A DNA stretch of 23,714 nucleotides from Synergistaceae bacterium (GCA_031289165.1 JAITPZ010000149.1:1-23714), one strand, 5' to 3'; shown: positions 1 to 7,645, counted from the stretch's first letter. A program made the numbers and translations. The notes: generated by a model from the sequence alone, not told the origin.

Positions 1-2
1 TT

Positions 3-2144
3 TTATGCTTTTCCCGATGTATCCGGGGTTTCGCGTCGCCTGCGCTTCAGGTCCGTCAGCGCGGCGTCGAAGTGTTTGCGCTTCAGAAGGAAGGCGTCCT
101 GTTCTCCTGCTCGCTGTTCGCGCAGCGCCATCATCGCGGCCCTGCGGCAGGCGAAGGCGATGTCCGCGCCGCTGCTGCCGTCGGTGAGGCGGGCCAGCTC
201 CTTCAGGGCCACGTCGGCCGCCAGAGGTTTTTTGCGCAGCTCGATGCCGAAAATCTCCTCGCGCGCTCCCTGGTCGGGGAGGGGCAGCTCCAGAACCATG
301 TCGAAGCGTCCCGGGACCAGCAGGGAGGGGTCCACGAGGTCGAGACGGTTTGTCGTCGCCAGAACCACGACGCCGGTCAGCTCCTCGATGCCGCTCATCT
401 CCGCCAGAAACTGTCCGATGACCCTTTCCGTGAAGGCCGACCCGCTGCCGGAGTCGTGTCCGCGCGCGGGCACCAGCGACTCGATCTCGTCGAAGTAGAG
501 GATCGACGGCGCGGCCTGTTTCGCCATTCGGAACACCTCGCGAATCGCGCGTTCCGACTCCCCGACGTACTTCGACATCAGAGACGGCCCCTTCACCGAG
601 ATGAAGTTTATGCCGCTTTCCTTCGCCAGAGCCCTGGCGAGCAGCGTTTTCCCCGTGCCCGACGGCCCGTGCAACATGATGCCCTTCGGCGGCTGAATGT
701 CGTAGCGCTCGAACAGCTCCGGGCTGCGAAGCGGCCACTGCACGGCGTCGAAAAGCTCCTCCCGAATGTCCTCCAGGCCGCCGACGTCCTCCCACGAAAC
801 GTCGGGAACCTCGACGAATACCTCGCGGATCGCGGAGGGTTCGATCTCCATCAGGGCGGACATGAAGTGGGACATCTTCACCTCCAGTTTAGCGACCTTT
901 TCGTAAGGAATTTCCTGCGTCTGCAGATTGATGGCGGGCAGAATATCCCGCACGCAGGCCATCGCCGCCTCCTTAGCCAGCACCTCCAGGTCTGCTCCGA
1001 CGAATCCGTGCGACAGGTCCGCCACACGCTTCAGGTCGACCGCGTCCGCGCCCCCGGCCAGGGGCATGCCCCGCGTGTGAATCTGCAAAATCTCGTACCG
1101 GCCCTTGCGGTCGGGTATGGGGATCGAGATTTCGCGGTCGAAGCGTCCCGGGCGGCGCAGGGCCGGGTCCAGGGAGTTCGGGATGTTCGTCGCGCCGATC
1201 ACGACGATCTGCCCGCGCGACTCCAGCCCGTCCATCAGGGCCAGAAGCTGGGCCACGACGCGGCGCTCCACCTGCTTTTCTCCTCCCATTTCCTCGCGCT
1301 TCGGGGCGATGGCGTCGATCTCGTCGATGAAGATGATGGAGGGCGAACGCGACTGGGCCTCCTCGAAGATGTTGCGCAGCCGCTCCTCGCTTTCGCCGTA
1401 GAACTTTCCGATGATCTCCGGGCCCGAGATGTGCGTGAACCACGCGTCGGTCTCGTTGGCGACGGCCCGCGCGATGACGGTCTTTCCCGTGCCCGGGGGA
1501 CCGTACAGCAGAACGCCCTTCGGAGGTTGAATCCCGAGGCGCTCGAAGACCTGCGGAAACCGCAGCGGCAGCTCGATCATCTCCCGGATATGGCGTATCT
1601 GCGAGCCCAGGCCGCCAATGTCCTCGTAGGAAATTTTTTTCGGCAGGACGATCTTCAAATTTTTCAACAGGTTCAGGTAGGTCGCCTTGCTGATGACGAC
1701 CGATCCCTCGGGGGTCGTCTCGGAGACGCGAAAGTCACAGACGCGCGTCCCGAAGAGGTTCAGGCGAATGCGGTCCCCCGCCATCAGGGGAACACCCTCG
1801 AGCAGGGAGAGGACGTAGGCGCTGTCGCGCTCCCGGTCCGTCAATGCGACGGAGGAAAGCGGCTGGAGCGTCACGCTGCCGGCGAAGTGGTGATCGGCCC
1901 GCCGGACAATCACCGTGTCCTCCAGAGCGACCCCCGCGTTCTCGCGTATCAGACCGTCGATCTGAAGAATCCGTTTCCCGTGGTCCTCGGAGTCGCAGGC
2001 GTGAATGCGCGCCGCCGTTGTCTGCTTCCCCTCTATCTCGATGATCTGCCCCTCGGACAGACCGAGAATCGCCATATCGCCGGGGTCCAGCCGGGCGATG
2101 TTTCTGTTGGCGTCGCCCGGAAGGGCTTCCTTTACCTTGAACAC
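3..2144 (-). CDS. CDC48/VAT-like double AAA+ ATPase
   Basis: A 713-residue protein of the CDC48/p97/VAT family, hexameric cytosolic unfoldases that thread proteins through a central pore. The order is an N domain (about 1-170, double-psi-barrel-like start), D1 (about 171-400) and D2 (about 445-700). D1 has Walker A GPPGTGKT at 215-222, Walker B acids D274/E275 and arginines R331/R334 in ALRRPGRFD. D2 has Walker A GPSGTGKT at 493-500 and D552/E553, but LLVPGRFD puts Val610 where an arginine finger is usual. Aromatic pore residues are present in both rings (KFYGES in D1, SKYVGES in D2), as in archaeal VAT. The C-terminus (SGKA) lacks an HbYX proteasome-docking motif. The start is GTG with an AAGGAGG ribosome site 7 nt upstream. 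It lies downstream of ctsR-clpC but appears to have its own promoter. The family call is secure; substrates are unknown. Confidence 0.93.
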   Translation of the reverse strand: MFKVKEALPGDANRNIARLDPGDMAILGLSEGQIIEIEGKQTTAARIHACDSEDHGKRILQIDGLIRENAGVALEDTVIVRRADHHFAGSVTLQPLSSVALTDRERDSAYVLSLLEGVPLMAGDRIRLNLFGTRVCDFRVSETTPEGSVVISKATYLNLLKNLKIVLPKKISYEDIGGLGSQIRHIREMIELPLRFPQVFERLGIQPPKGVLLYGPPGTGKTVIARAVANETDAWFTHISGPEIIGKFYGESEERLRNIFEEAQSRSPSIIFIDEIDAIAPKREEMGGEKQVERRVVAQLLALMDGLESRGQIVVIGATNIPNSLDPALRRPGRFDREISIPIPDRKGRYEILQIHTRGMPLAGGADAVDLKRVADLSHGFVGADLEVLAKEAAMACVRDILPAINLQTQEIPYEKVAKLEVKMSHFMSALMEIEPSAIREVFVEVPDVSWEDVGGLEDIREELFDAVQWPLRSPELFERYDIQPPKGIMLHGPSGTGKTLLARALAKESGINFISVKGPSLMSKYVGESERAIREVFRMAKQAAPSILYFDEIESLVPARGHDSGSGSAFTERVIGQFLAEMSGIEELTGVVVLATTNRLDLVDPSLLVPGRFDMVLELPLPDQGAREEIFGIELRKKPLAADVALKELARLTDGSSGADIAFACRRAAMMALREQRAGEQDAFLLKRKHFDAALTDLKRRRRETPDTSGKA

Positions 2145-2245
2145 CTTAAAACCTCCTTATTGATCGCAAAGCGGACGCGCCTTCCGCAGGCTCGCCTGAA
2201 AAACAGAACAGTCCCGTTCCGTATCGCGCTTCATCTTGTTGGTAC

Positions 2246-2272
2246 TCTATATTCGTTTGGAGATTTTGACAA
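2246..2272 (-). promoter_or_regulatory. Candidate promoter of the CDC48-like gene
   Basis: On the minus strand, TTGTCA (2272-2267) and TATAGA (2251-2246) are separated by 15 nt, about 100 nt upstream of the GTG start. The spacer is shorter than the preferred 17, so the call is tentative. It lies between the clpC terminator-like hairpin and the ATPase gene, which suggests separate transcription. Confidence 0.35.
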
Positions 2273-2330
2273 GCTCCGCCCGGCGCGGACGGCGCAGGAG
2301 GGCATCCGCTGCGCGCGGCGCGAAGCGCGG

Positions 2331-2364
2331 GAAAATTTAAGGCCCCCCGGCGAAGCCGGGGGGC
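2331..2364 (-). terminator. Terminator-like hairpin after clpC
   Basis: A perfect 10-bp GC stem (2342-2351 with 2355-2364) encloses a 3-nt loop, about 65 nt past the clpC stop. On the minus strand it is followed by CTTAAATTTTCCC, a T-rich but interrupted tract. It probably ends the ctsR-clpC transcript, though the broken T tract lowers certainty. Confidence 0.55.
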
Positions 2365-2427
2365 TCGATTTCGGGCCTTCTTCTTTTGTCGTCCGCCTCC
2401 GCGCTGTTCGGATCCGCGATTGTTTTC

Positions 2428-4920
2428 TTACGGATTTGTCGGGGCGGCGAGGATCTCACCGGTGTCGAAAACGATCTCGTTGTCCGCGACTCTGACGGTT
2501 ACGGTCGTTCCCCTGCCGATCCTGCCGGCCAGCACGGAGTCGGCCAGCCGGTCCTCGATCATGGACTGAATCGCGCGCCTCAGAGGGCGAGCGCCGAATT
2601 TCGGCTGGAAGCCCTTTTCCAGAATCATGACCTGGGCGTCGCTCTCGACGCCGATGTCGATGCCCTTTTCCTCGAGGCGCTGGCGGACGTCCGAAAGCAT
2701 GATCTCGACGATGCGCAGCAGGTTCTCGCGCGACAGCGGACGAAACACCACCATCTCGTCGATGCGGTTCAGAAACTCCGGGCGAAAAGCGCGCTGCGCC
2801 TCGTCCGTGATGATTTTCTTCAGGCGTCCCCAGTCCAGGGTGTTCGAGGAGTTACCGGCGGCGTCGAATCCCAGCGGGTTTCCCTGAACGGCCTCCTTCG
2901 CCCCGATGTTGCTGGTCATGATGACCACCGTGTTGCGGAAATCCACCGTTCGCCCCTGCCCGTCGGTGAGGTGTCCGTCCTCCAGAATCTGCAGCAGCAC
3001 GTTGTACACCTCGGGGTGCGCCTTCTCGATCTCGTCGAAGAGGATGACGGAATAGGGCCTTCTGCGGACCAGCTCCGTCAGCTTGCCTCCACCCTCGTGC
3101 CCAACGTAACCGGGGGGCGCCCCCAGAAGTTTGGAGACCTCGTGTTTTTCCATGAACTCGCTCATGTCGAGGCGGATCATGGCGTCCTCGCTCCCAAAGA
3201 GAAAACGCGCCAGGGAACGGGCGAGCTCCGTCTTTCCAACGCCGGTCGGCCCCATAAACAAAAAACTGCCTATGGGGCGCCGGGGGTCGCGAAGTCCGCT
3301 GCGCGCCCTGCGGATGGCGCGGGAAACGGCGCTGATCGCCTCGTCCTGCCCCACGAGGCGCGTGGAGATCTCCTCTTCCATTCTCAGAAGGCGCGCGGAC
3401 TCCTCCTCCGTCAGCCGAACGACGGGGACGCCCGTAAGCTCGGAGACCACCGACGCGATATCCTCCGCCGTGACGACGACGCGCCTTGTGCCCCGGCTGT
3501 CCCGCCAGGCGGTGCGGGCCTGTTCCAGCTCGTCGGCGAGGGCGTGTTCCTCGTCTCTCAGCCTGGCCGCCCGCTCGAAGTTCTGCGCGGTGACGGCCGT
3601 TTCCTTGTCCTTTCGGGTGCTTTCGAGGCGACGCTCCAGGTCGCGAATGGAGTCGGGGGGGTCCAGCATACGGAGCCGGGCCCTCGACCCCGCCTCGTCG
3701 ATCAGGTCGATGCCCTTGTCGGGCAGAAAGCGATCCTTGATATAGCGGGCGGAGAGCTGCGCCGCGGCCTCCAGAGCGGCATCCTCGATTTCGGCCTGAT
3801 GGTGCGTCTCGTATCGCTCTCTCAGGCCGTTCAGAATGCGAACGGAGTCGGCGATGCTCGGTTCCTCCACCTTCACTGGCTGAAAGCGCCGCTCCAACGC
3901 CGCGTCGCGCTCGACGTACCTGCGGTATTCCTCCTGCGTGGTCGCCCCGATGAGCTGAAAGACGCCGCGGGAAAGGCTGGGCTTCAGGATATTGGCGGCG
4001 TCCACGGCGCCCTCGGCACTGCCGGCCCCCACGATCGTGTGGACCTCGTCGACGAAGAGAATGACGTCTTTGGAGTCGCTCAGTTCCTTGACGATGCGGC
4101 GCAGACGCTCCTCGAATTCGCCGCGATACTTGGTCCCCGCGACGAGGTTGCCGGTGTTGAGCTGCACGACGCGCTTGTCGCGCAGGGGTTCGGGGACGTT
4201 GCCGTCCGCGATCTGCTGCGCCAGCCCCTCGACGACGGCGGTCTTTCCCACGCCGGGGTCACCGATCAGGACGGGGTTGCACTTGGTCCTGCGACAGAGA
4301 ACCTGCATGACGCGCCGGATCTCCTTTGCGCGGCCGATGACGGGGTCCAGCTCGCCGTCGCGGCCCTTCTGAGTCAGGTCGATGCCCAGCTGGTCCAGGG
4401 TGGGGGTTCTGGTGCGCCCCTTCTTTTTCATCCGGTCCGACAGGGTCTCGACGTTTCCGTTTCCGGCGGGAGCGAGGGAGGACCCCTCCGACATGATGGT
4501 CAGGATCTGTTTTTGGATGGATGCGGCGTCGACGCCCATGGCCAGGAAGTACTGCGTGACCATGCTGCTCGTGTCCGCCAGAATGCCCAGAAGAATGTGC
4601 TCGGTCCCCACGTAGTTGATGCCCATGTTGCGGGCCTCGCGCATGGCCAGCTCCAGCGCCTTTTTCACGCGCGGACTGAGCGGCAGGTCGATGGCCTTCA
4701 AAGTGGGCTGAGAACGTCCCATGGCGTCCTCGATCTGAGTGCGCACCTCGTCGAGGTTGAGCCCCATGGCGATCATGGCCTGCCACGCCACGCCGCCGCC
4801 CTCGTAGATAAGGCCGAGAAGGATGTGTTCCGGTTCTATGACGTTGTGTCCCATTTTCAGTGCCTCACGGTGGGCCAGTTGAATGACCTTTTTCCCGCGT
4901 TCGGTAAAAAATTGCCACAT
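2428..4920 (-). CDS. clpC: ATP-dependent Clp protease ATP-binding subunit ClpC
   Basis: An 830-residue Hsp100 unfoldase that feeds substrates to ClpP. A double Clp-N repeat (about 1-145, EHILLG motif twice) is followed by D1 with Walker A GDPGVGKT at 220-227 and Walker B VILFVDE at 286-292. A UVR-like coiled middle domain (about 424-474) marks ClpC rather than ClpB. D2 has Walker A GPTGVGKT at 557-564, pore loop GYVG at 604-607 and VILFDE at 625-630. An LGF tripeptide at 683-685 fits the ClpP-docking loop. The ATG at 4920 is preferred: AAAGGA sits 8 nt upstream, and the six-codon longer frame begins with TTG and overlaps that site. It follows ctsR by 61 nt, so the two are probably cotranscribed and CtsR-repressed. 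No mcsA or mcsB lies between them, unlike in Bacillus. Confidence 0.96.
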   Translation of the reverse strand: MWQFFTERGKKVIQLAHREALKMGHNVIEPEHILLGLIYEGGGVAWQAMIAMGLNLDEVRTQIEDAMGRSQPTLKAIDLPLSPRVKKALELAMREARNMGINYVGTEHILLGILADTSSMVTQYFLAMGVDAASIQKQILTIMSEGSSLAPAGNGNVETLSDRMKKKGRTRTPTLDQLGIDLTQKGRDGELDPVIGRAKEIRRVMQVLCRRTKCNPVLIGDPGVGKTAVVEGLAQQIADGNVPEPLRDKRVVQLNTGNLVAGTKYRGEFEERLRRIVKELSDSKDVILFVDEVHTIVGAGSAEGAVDAANILKPSLSRGVFQLIGATTQEEYRRYVERDAALERRFQPVKVEEPSIADSVRILNGLRERYETHHQAEIEDAALEAAAQLSARYIKDRFLPDKGIDLIDEAGSRARLRMLDPPDSIRDLERRLESTRKDKETAVTAQNFERAARLRDEEHALADELEQARTAWRDSRGTRRVVVTAEDIASVVSELTGVPVVRLTEEESARLLRMEEEISTRLVGQDEAISAVSRAIRRARSGLRDPRRPIGSFLFMGPTGVGKTELARSLARFLFGSEDAMIRLDMSEFMEKHEVSKLLGAPPGYVGHEGGGKLTELVRRRPYSVILFDEIEKAHPEVYNVLLQILEDGHLTDGQGRTVDFRNTVVIMTSNIGAKEAVQGNPLGFDAAGNSSNTLDWGRLKKIITDEAQRAFRPEFLNRIDEMVVFRPLSRENLLRIVEIMLSDVRQRLEEKGIDIGVESDAQVMILEKGFQPKFGARPLRRAIQSMIEDRLADSVLAGRIGRGTTVTVRVADNEIVFDTGEILAAPTNP

Positions 4921-4981
4921 GATAAGATTCCTTTCCAAAGAAAAAAGTTTGAGAAAGATAAAAAGTTTAAGCCGAAACCGG

Positions 4982-5464
4982 CTAGGCGAGAACCAGGCTA
5001 CGGAGCATACGCTTCAGAAGGTCGGCCTGAATGACGTTGCGCTTATGCTGGGACACGTCAAAATCGGACCGTCCCAGTTCGTCCGCATGCCTCAGCGCCA
5101 CCTCAATTATCAGGCGTTCCCTCGCATTTATCAAGCCTCTCTCCTGTAAGGTCGCCAGAAGCTTTCTGCGGTCCTGCTCGGAGATGGCGTCGCCCACGAT
5201 TTCGTCGACGTGCCGCAGGCGATCCTCCGGATCTTCCCAGGAGATGCGCATGATGCGAATATAGCCGTGTCCGCCGCGCTGGCTCTCCACGAGATACCCT
5301 TTCTCCGGCGTGAAGCGGCTGCGCAGGACGTAGTTGATCTGACTGGGAACGCACCCGAAGGACGCGGCCAGTTCCTTGCGCCTCAGGGAAATGCTGGACT
5401 CCTCGTTGTCGGAGTCGAAAAGATCGTTGATGTACTGCTCTATCACCCTTGTCAGATTGGACAT
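4982..5464 (-). CDS. ctsR: CtsR family transcriptional repressor of class III stress genes
   Basis: A 160-residue protein aligning end to end with CtsR, the dimeric winged-helix repressor of clp genes. The helix-turn-helix region carries the hallmark FGCVPSQINYVLRSRFT (36-52), followed by GYLVESQRGGHGYIRI (56-71). The glycine-rich wing normally reads RGGGGY; here the third glycine is His66. The C-terminal half (about 75-160) is the helical dimerisation domain. The ATG at 5464 has a GGAGG site 10 nt upstream. It is the first gene of the ctsR-clpC unit, and a CtsR-box-like repeat covers its predicted promoter, so autoregulation is likely. Without McsA/McsB nearby, how the repressor is inactivated is an open question. 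The identification is very secure. Confidence 0.95.
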   Translation of the reverse strand: MSNLTRVIEQYINDLFDSDNEESSISLRRKELAASFGCVPSQINYVLRSRFTPEKGYLVESQRGGHGYIRIMRISWEDPEDRLRHVDEIVGDAISEQDRRKLLATLQERGLINARERLIIEVALRHADELGRSDFDVSQHKRNVIQADLLKRMLRSLVLA

Positions 5465-5497
5465 ACTCCCAAAACCTCCAAATCAAAAGCCAAACCC

Positions 5498-5523
5498 TCC
5501 GGATAAAGGCGAATCCGGATAAA
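5498..5523. repeat. Tandem TCCGGATAAA repeat in the ctsR leader
   Basis: TCCGGATAAA occurs at 5498-5507 and again at 5514-5523, a 16-nt period, in the untranslated leader between the predicted ctsR start site and the ctsR ATG. Each copy contains the palindrome TCCGGA. The role is unknown; it could be a protein- or RNA-level element, or chance. Confidence 0.4.
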
Positions 5524-5546
5524 AATCGCAGGCGAAAATTCACGCC

Positions 5547-5575
5547 AAAAAGAGACCTGTCATCGTCTCTTTTTT
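5547..5575 (-). terminator. Terminator-like hairpin: end of larB-HD unit or ctsR attenuator
   Basis: AAAAAGAGAC (5547-5556) pairs with GTCTCTTTTT (5565-5574) across an 8-nt loop, ending in a T run on the minus strand. It lies about 100 nt after the HD-gene stop and would terminate that transcript. It also lies just downstream of the predicted ctsR start point (about 5577), so it would form in the first 30 nt of ctsR-clpC RNA. Confidence 0.55.
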
Positions 5576-5583
5576 CGTATTCG

Positions 5584-5613
5584 ATTGTAGCCTTAAGGTC
5601 AAGGTTAATCAAT
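5584..5613 (-). promoter_or_regulatory. ctsR-clpC promoter with overlapping CtsR operator
   Basis: On the minus strand TTGATT (5612-5607) and TACAAT (5589-5584) are separated by exactly 17 nt. Overlapping the -35 and spacer, the plus strand reads GGTCAAGGTTAATCAAT (5597-5613). This is two heptads 3 nt apart matching the CtsR consensus (A/G)GTCAAA-NAN-(A/G)GTCAAA in 6 of 7 and 5 of 7 positions. The layout is that of a repressor blocking its own promoter. The second heptad is imperfect. Confidence 0.7.
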
Positions 5614-5672
5614 AATGGAAAGTGCGTAAGAACGCGGGAGTCCGGGGAGCGTCGGCAGCGGATTCGCGTTTC

Positions 5673-6875
5673 TCACCAGAAGAGGTCGAAGAGCTGGCCG
5701 ACTGGCCAGTTGCAGATGACGGTACCGGCGAAGCGCTCGCGGAGGTGCCGTCTGCCGTCCTCGAGGGCCTGCGGGTGGACGCCGGTGCGTATGGAAACGG
5801 ATGCTTCCATGAATGCGGCCAGCTTGTCGCAGGTCTCGACGATGTGGCCGTCCAGAGGGTTGTACTCGTCGCGGTTGAACTCCGCGGGAATGTCTCCCCT
5901 GTGGCGCTGCATGGGATCGACGAAATTCGCGTTCCGGGTCTTGTTCGTAAATTCCTCCTCGGTGTAGTAGCGCAGCTCGTCGTGCCAGGATTCGGGGAGC
6001 AGGGGGAAAATTCGCTCCTCCATCGCCTTCTGCTCGTAACCGCGGATCAGCTCGTCGAGCCCCTCCACGGATGCCTTGACGGGGGAGATGATGTCGCGGG
6101 TGAGAACCTCGGGGAGGTCGTGGAAGAGTCCGCCGAAAAAATTGTTGCGGGCGCGGCGCGGGCAGGCCCCAATTTCGAGCGAGACCATCCAGGCGGCGAT
6201 CGCGACGAAAAGCAGGTGCCCGAGGACGGACGTCTGCGGGACGCGCGGGGTCTGCGCCCAGCGTTTCTGAAAGGTCAGCTGCCCGACCAGGGAAATGAAG
6301 CCCCACAGCTTCGAGGATTTGGGGTGCAGCAGGATCTCGCGGGCGACGGCGATGCCGATGTACTCGATCTGGCTTTCGATTTCCAGCTGCGTCTGCTCGA
6401 TGCCGTACATTCCGGCGCTCCAGGAGAGGATGAAGTCGAACTCCCATTTTGTGGCGAGGTAGTGCGCCGAGCGCAGAATCTGGCGCTCCGGCGTGGAATC
6501 GTCGCCCCTGTGATATTCGCGGAAGCGCAGGGCGAGGGGGGCAGACAGAGCGCACAGGTCCCGCTCCAGATTTTTATAAACCCATTCGTTGAGCTGCTCT
6601 CGCGTGTCGCGGTGTTCCATGAGCTTATGAAACACCGGGGGGCGGATGTCCGTGACGACGACGCGGTGCAGGAACTCGAATATGCCGCCCTCGATCAGCG
6701 CGGTCCAGTCTATCGGCCGTCCGGCGTCCTCCTCGTGTTTGGCCAGTACCCACGCGATGACCATCTTGTGGGCCTGCTTGCCCAGCTCGGTGAATACGGC
6801 GGGGTGCGGATGATCGTTCCACCGCTCGATGCTGGCGGCGGAGAAGATATGTTCCAGCAGGGAACGCGTAATCAT
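5673..6875 (-). CDS. HD-domain phosphohydrolase (YfbR-like) with degenerate N-terminal HD repeat
   Basis: A 400-residue cytosolic protein. The C-terminal half (about 205-370) is a YfbR-like HD domain. Its metal ligands are visible: H220 (LGHLLF), H252-D253 in FHDLPEVLTRDIISPVK, and D350 in ETCDKLAAF. YfbR proteins are 5'-deoxynucleotidases of about 200 residues, so this one is twice as long. The N-terminal half resembles the same fold: GGIFEFLHRVVVTDIRPPV (63-81) aligns without gaps with 248-266 and keeps about half the residues, but the HD doublet is lost. The ATG overlaps the larB stop as ATGA and has no clear ribosome site, which implies translational coupling. The substrate is unknown; a nucleotide monophosphate is a guess from the family. 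Confidence 0.8.
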   Translation of the reverse strand: MITRSLLEHIFSAASIERWNDHPHPAVFTELGKQAHKMVIAWVLAKHEEDAGRPIDWTALIEGGIFEFLHRVVVTDIRPPVFHKLMEHRDTREQLNEWVYKNLERDLCALSAPLALRFREYHRGDDSTPERQILRSAHYLATKWEFDFILSWSAGMYGIEQTQLEIESQIEYIGIAVAREILLHPKSSKLWGFISLVGQLTFQKRWAQTPRVPQTSVLGHLLFVAIAAWMVSLEIGACPRRARNNFFGGLFHDLPEVLTRDIISPVKASVEGLDELIRGYEQKAMEERIFPLLPESWHDELRYYTEEEFTNKTRNANFVDPMQRHRGDIPAEFNRDEYNPLDGHIVETCDKLAAFMEASVSIRTGVHPQALEDGRRHLRERFAGTVICNWPVGQLFDLFW

Positions 6876-7645
6876 GATTTGCCCGTTTTATCGGTTGCCG
6901 CGGGGTCGGGCTCGGCCTGCCGGGCCAGGTAAATCTGCCGCACGACGCTCGCGGCGAAATATCCGGCGCCCAGCCCGTTGTCGATGTTGACGACGGACAC
7001 GCCCATAGCGCAGGAGTTCAGCATGGTCAGAAGCGGCGCGATGCCCCCCAGGCTGACCCCGTATCCGACGCTGGTGGGGACGGCGATGACGGGGCAGCTC
7101 ACCAGCCCGCCGACCACCGTGGGCAGGGCCCCTTCCATCCCCGCGACGGCGACGATGGCCCTCGATGCCTGAAGCTCCTCGACGTGAGAGAGCAGCCGGT
7201 GCAGTCCCGCGACCCCCACGTCATAAAGGCGCAGGACGTCGCATCCCATGTACTCGGCCGTGATCGCGGCCTCCTCGGCGACCCCCACGTCGCTGCTCCC
7301 CGCGGTCATTACCGTCACCCCCCTGTAGTGGGGGCTTTCCTGTCGCCTGATACCCGTCAGGCGCGCCCTGGCGTAAAACATCGCGTCCGGCAGCACGGAG
7401 GAGATGACGCTGTGCTGGTCGGGCGACACGCGCGAGAACAAAACATTCTCCTGCGCGTTTTGAAGGGCGCGGGCGATGGTCGCCAGCTGCTCGTCGCTCT
7501 TGCCGGGGCAGTAGATAATCTCCGAAAATCCCGTTCGGCTCGATCGGTTCGTGTCCAGTTTCACTTCCCCCATGTCTTTGAAGGGAAGATGTTTCATAAA
7601 ATTCATCGCTTCGTTTATCTTATGTTCGTCGCGTTCGCTGTCCAT
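6872..7645 (-). CDS. larB: LarB, nickel-pincer cofactor biosynthesis (P2CMN synthase)
   Basis: A 257-residue protein of the LarB family, related in its C-terminal half to PurE. LarB carboxylates and hydrolyses nicotinic acid adenine dinucleotide to pyridinium-3,5-biscarboxylic acid mononucleotide, the first step towards the nickel-pincer nucleotide of lactate racemase and related enzymes. Visible signatures are LPFKDMGEVKLDTNR (20-34), TAGSSDVGVAEEA (114-126), AGMEGALPTVVGGLV (168-182), TSVGYG (191-196), NSC with Cys212, and NIDNGLGAG (220-228). The length is normal. The ATG is preceded by AGGGA at 7 nt. It is the first gene of a two-gene unit with the HD phosphohydrolase. larC, larE and larA are not in the window, so the cofactor's client enzyme cannot be named. 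Confidence 0.93.
   Translation of the reverse strand: MDSERDEHKINEAMNFMKHLPFKDMGEVKLDTNRSSRTGFSEIIYCPGKSDEQLATIARALQNAQENVLFSRVSPDQHSVISSVLPDAMFYARARLTGIRRQESPHYRGVTVMTAGSSDVGVAEEAAITAEYMGCDVLRLYDVGVAGLHRLLSHVEELQASRAIVAVAGMEGALPTVVGGLVSCPVIAVPTSVGYGVSLGGIAPLLTMLNSCAMGVSVVNIDNGLGAGYFAASVVRQIYLARQAEPDPAATDKTGKS

Noticed and set aside
2252..2270. Possible CtsR heptads upstream of the CDC48-like gene
   Set aside because: Only one good heptad (TTTGACA) is present; the neighbouring TTTGGAG matches poorly and the spacing is one base off.
72..2495. Long plus-strand open frame opposite the CDC48-like gene
   Set aside because: It is antisense to a strongly conserved AAA+ protein; the composition is an artefact of GC-rich codon use and there is no domain or ribosome site.
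2386..5034. Long plus-strand open frame opposite clpC
   Set aside because: It mirrors clpC exactly; its translation has no recognisable domain.
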